DNA from: Sulfurimonas sp.
Lineage (GTDB): Bacteria > Campylobacterota > Campylobacteria > Campylobacterales > Sulfurimonadaceae
Length of the DNA stretch: 6,304 bases
NCBI GenBank assembly: GCA_030673275.1
Contig: DAOVJL010000075.1
Span: forward strand, 1 to 6,304
Direction of reading: 5' to 3'
The translations under genes and the position numbers were made by a program. The notes under the pieces are model-generated. The model was given only the letters and a program-made list of their open reading frames with translations, made no database searches and had not been told where the DNA came from. Positions 6,109 to 6,304 of this stretch are shown here, piece by piece; positions within the stretch are counted from its first letter, which is position 1; every line of letters starts with the position of its first letter.

Positions 6109-6304
6109 TCAATGTAAATTTAGACTATCTTTTATAATTTTACATTTTAAGTTTTTATCCGCTTCAATCACTCCATTAATCCAAATATCATTATCAAGTT
6201 TATCATTGTGTTTATCATCATTAGCCCATCTTTCTTTTTTTGTACCAAAGTCATTAACGTGTATTTTAATAGAATTATTTTTTTCAGTATGTGAAATGAA
6301 ATCA
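6109..6304 (-). CDS. Unrecognised protein, C-terminal fragment (cut by window edge)
   Basis: An open minus-strand frame enters from the right edge and ends at TGA (6111-6109), giving 64 residues with no start in view. The peptide is hydrophilic and rich in Asn, Asp and Lys, with NDFGTKKERWANDD, IWINGVIEADK and the C-terminus KDSLNLH. There is no membrane segment or motif I can name. The frame is open over the full 195 bases in AT-rich DNA and its codons look like those of the neighbours, which favours a real gene, but a shorter spurious frame cannot be excluded. It converges on purL with 5 nt between stop codons. Function is unknown. Confidence 0.6.
   Translation of the reverse strand, partial: DFISHTEKNNSIKIHVNDFGTKKERWANDDKHNDKLDNDIWINGVIEADKNLKCKIIKDSLNLH
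6111..6146. terminator. Weak inverted repeat at the convergent purL end, possible transcription stop
   Basis: AATGTAAA (6111-6118) and TTTACATT (6139-6146) are complementary over 8 bp around a 20-nt AT-rich loop, and a run of five T follows at 6152-6156 on the plus strand. It starts 8 nt after the purL stop and lies within the last codons of the opposing gene. The stem has only one G-C pair and the loop is long, so its strength is doubtful. Confidence 0.25.

Noticed and set aside
1..6304. A novel defence, mobile or multi-gene system
   Set aside because: Apart from one small unrecognised protein and one fragment, all genes are recognisable core or widespread families. I found no transposase, integrase, repeat array, toxin-antitoxin pair or defence domain.

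Overview
The window looks like ordinary chromosomal DNA from a low-GC Campylobacterota (epsilonproteobacterial) genome. A Sulfurimonas-like bacterium is my best guess. This rests on recognised family resemblance (a short RNase R of 645 residues followed directly by holA, a stand-alone HDOD protein, a small-type PurL), on TATAAT boxes without a clear -35 element, and on TTG/GTG starts. No database search was possible, so the genus is an inference.

The left half (about 1-2821) is a minus-strand unit of three genes: an HDOD-domain protein, then rnr (RNase R), then the first 24 codons of holA (DNA polymerase III delta subunit), which runs off the left edge. Gaps are 11 nt and 2 nt, so the genes are probably co-transcribed. 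A divergent, very AT-rich spacer (2822-2942) separates this unit from plus-strand genes: an unrecognised 108-residue protein and, 27 nt later, a GreA/GreB-family transcript cleavage factor of the GreB type. A weak hairpin and a separate TATAAT box then lead into purL, the large subunit of FGAM synthase (purine synthesis step 4). Its partners purS and purQ are not in the window. At the right edge the C-terminal 64 codons of an unrecognised minus-strand gene converge on purL, with only 5 nt between the stop codons.

The cluster joins core RNA and DNA metabolism (transcript rescue by Gre, RNA decay by RNase R, replication by HolA) with a purine enzyme, but I see no dedicated new multi-gene system. 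There are no RNA genes, mobile elements or CRISPR arrays. No gene-free stretch reaches 300 bases; the longest is the 121-nt divergent spacer. The points most worth a second look are small: a perfect inverted repeat that puts the greB start codon in a hairpin loop, a perfect 8-bp hairpin just inside the rnr reading frame whose start lacks a Shine-Dalgarno sequence, and the unrecognised 108-residue protein.
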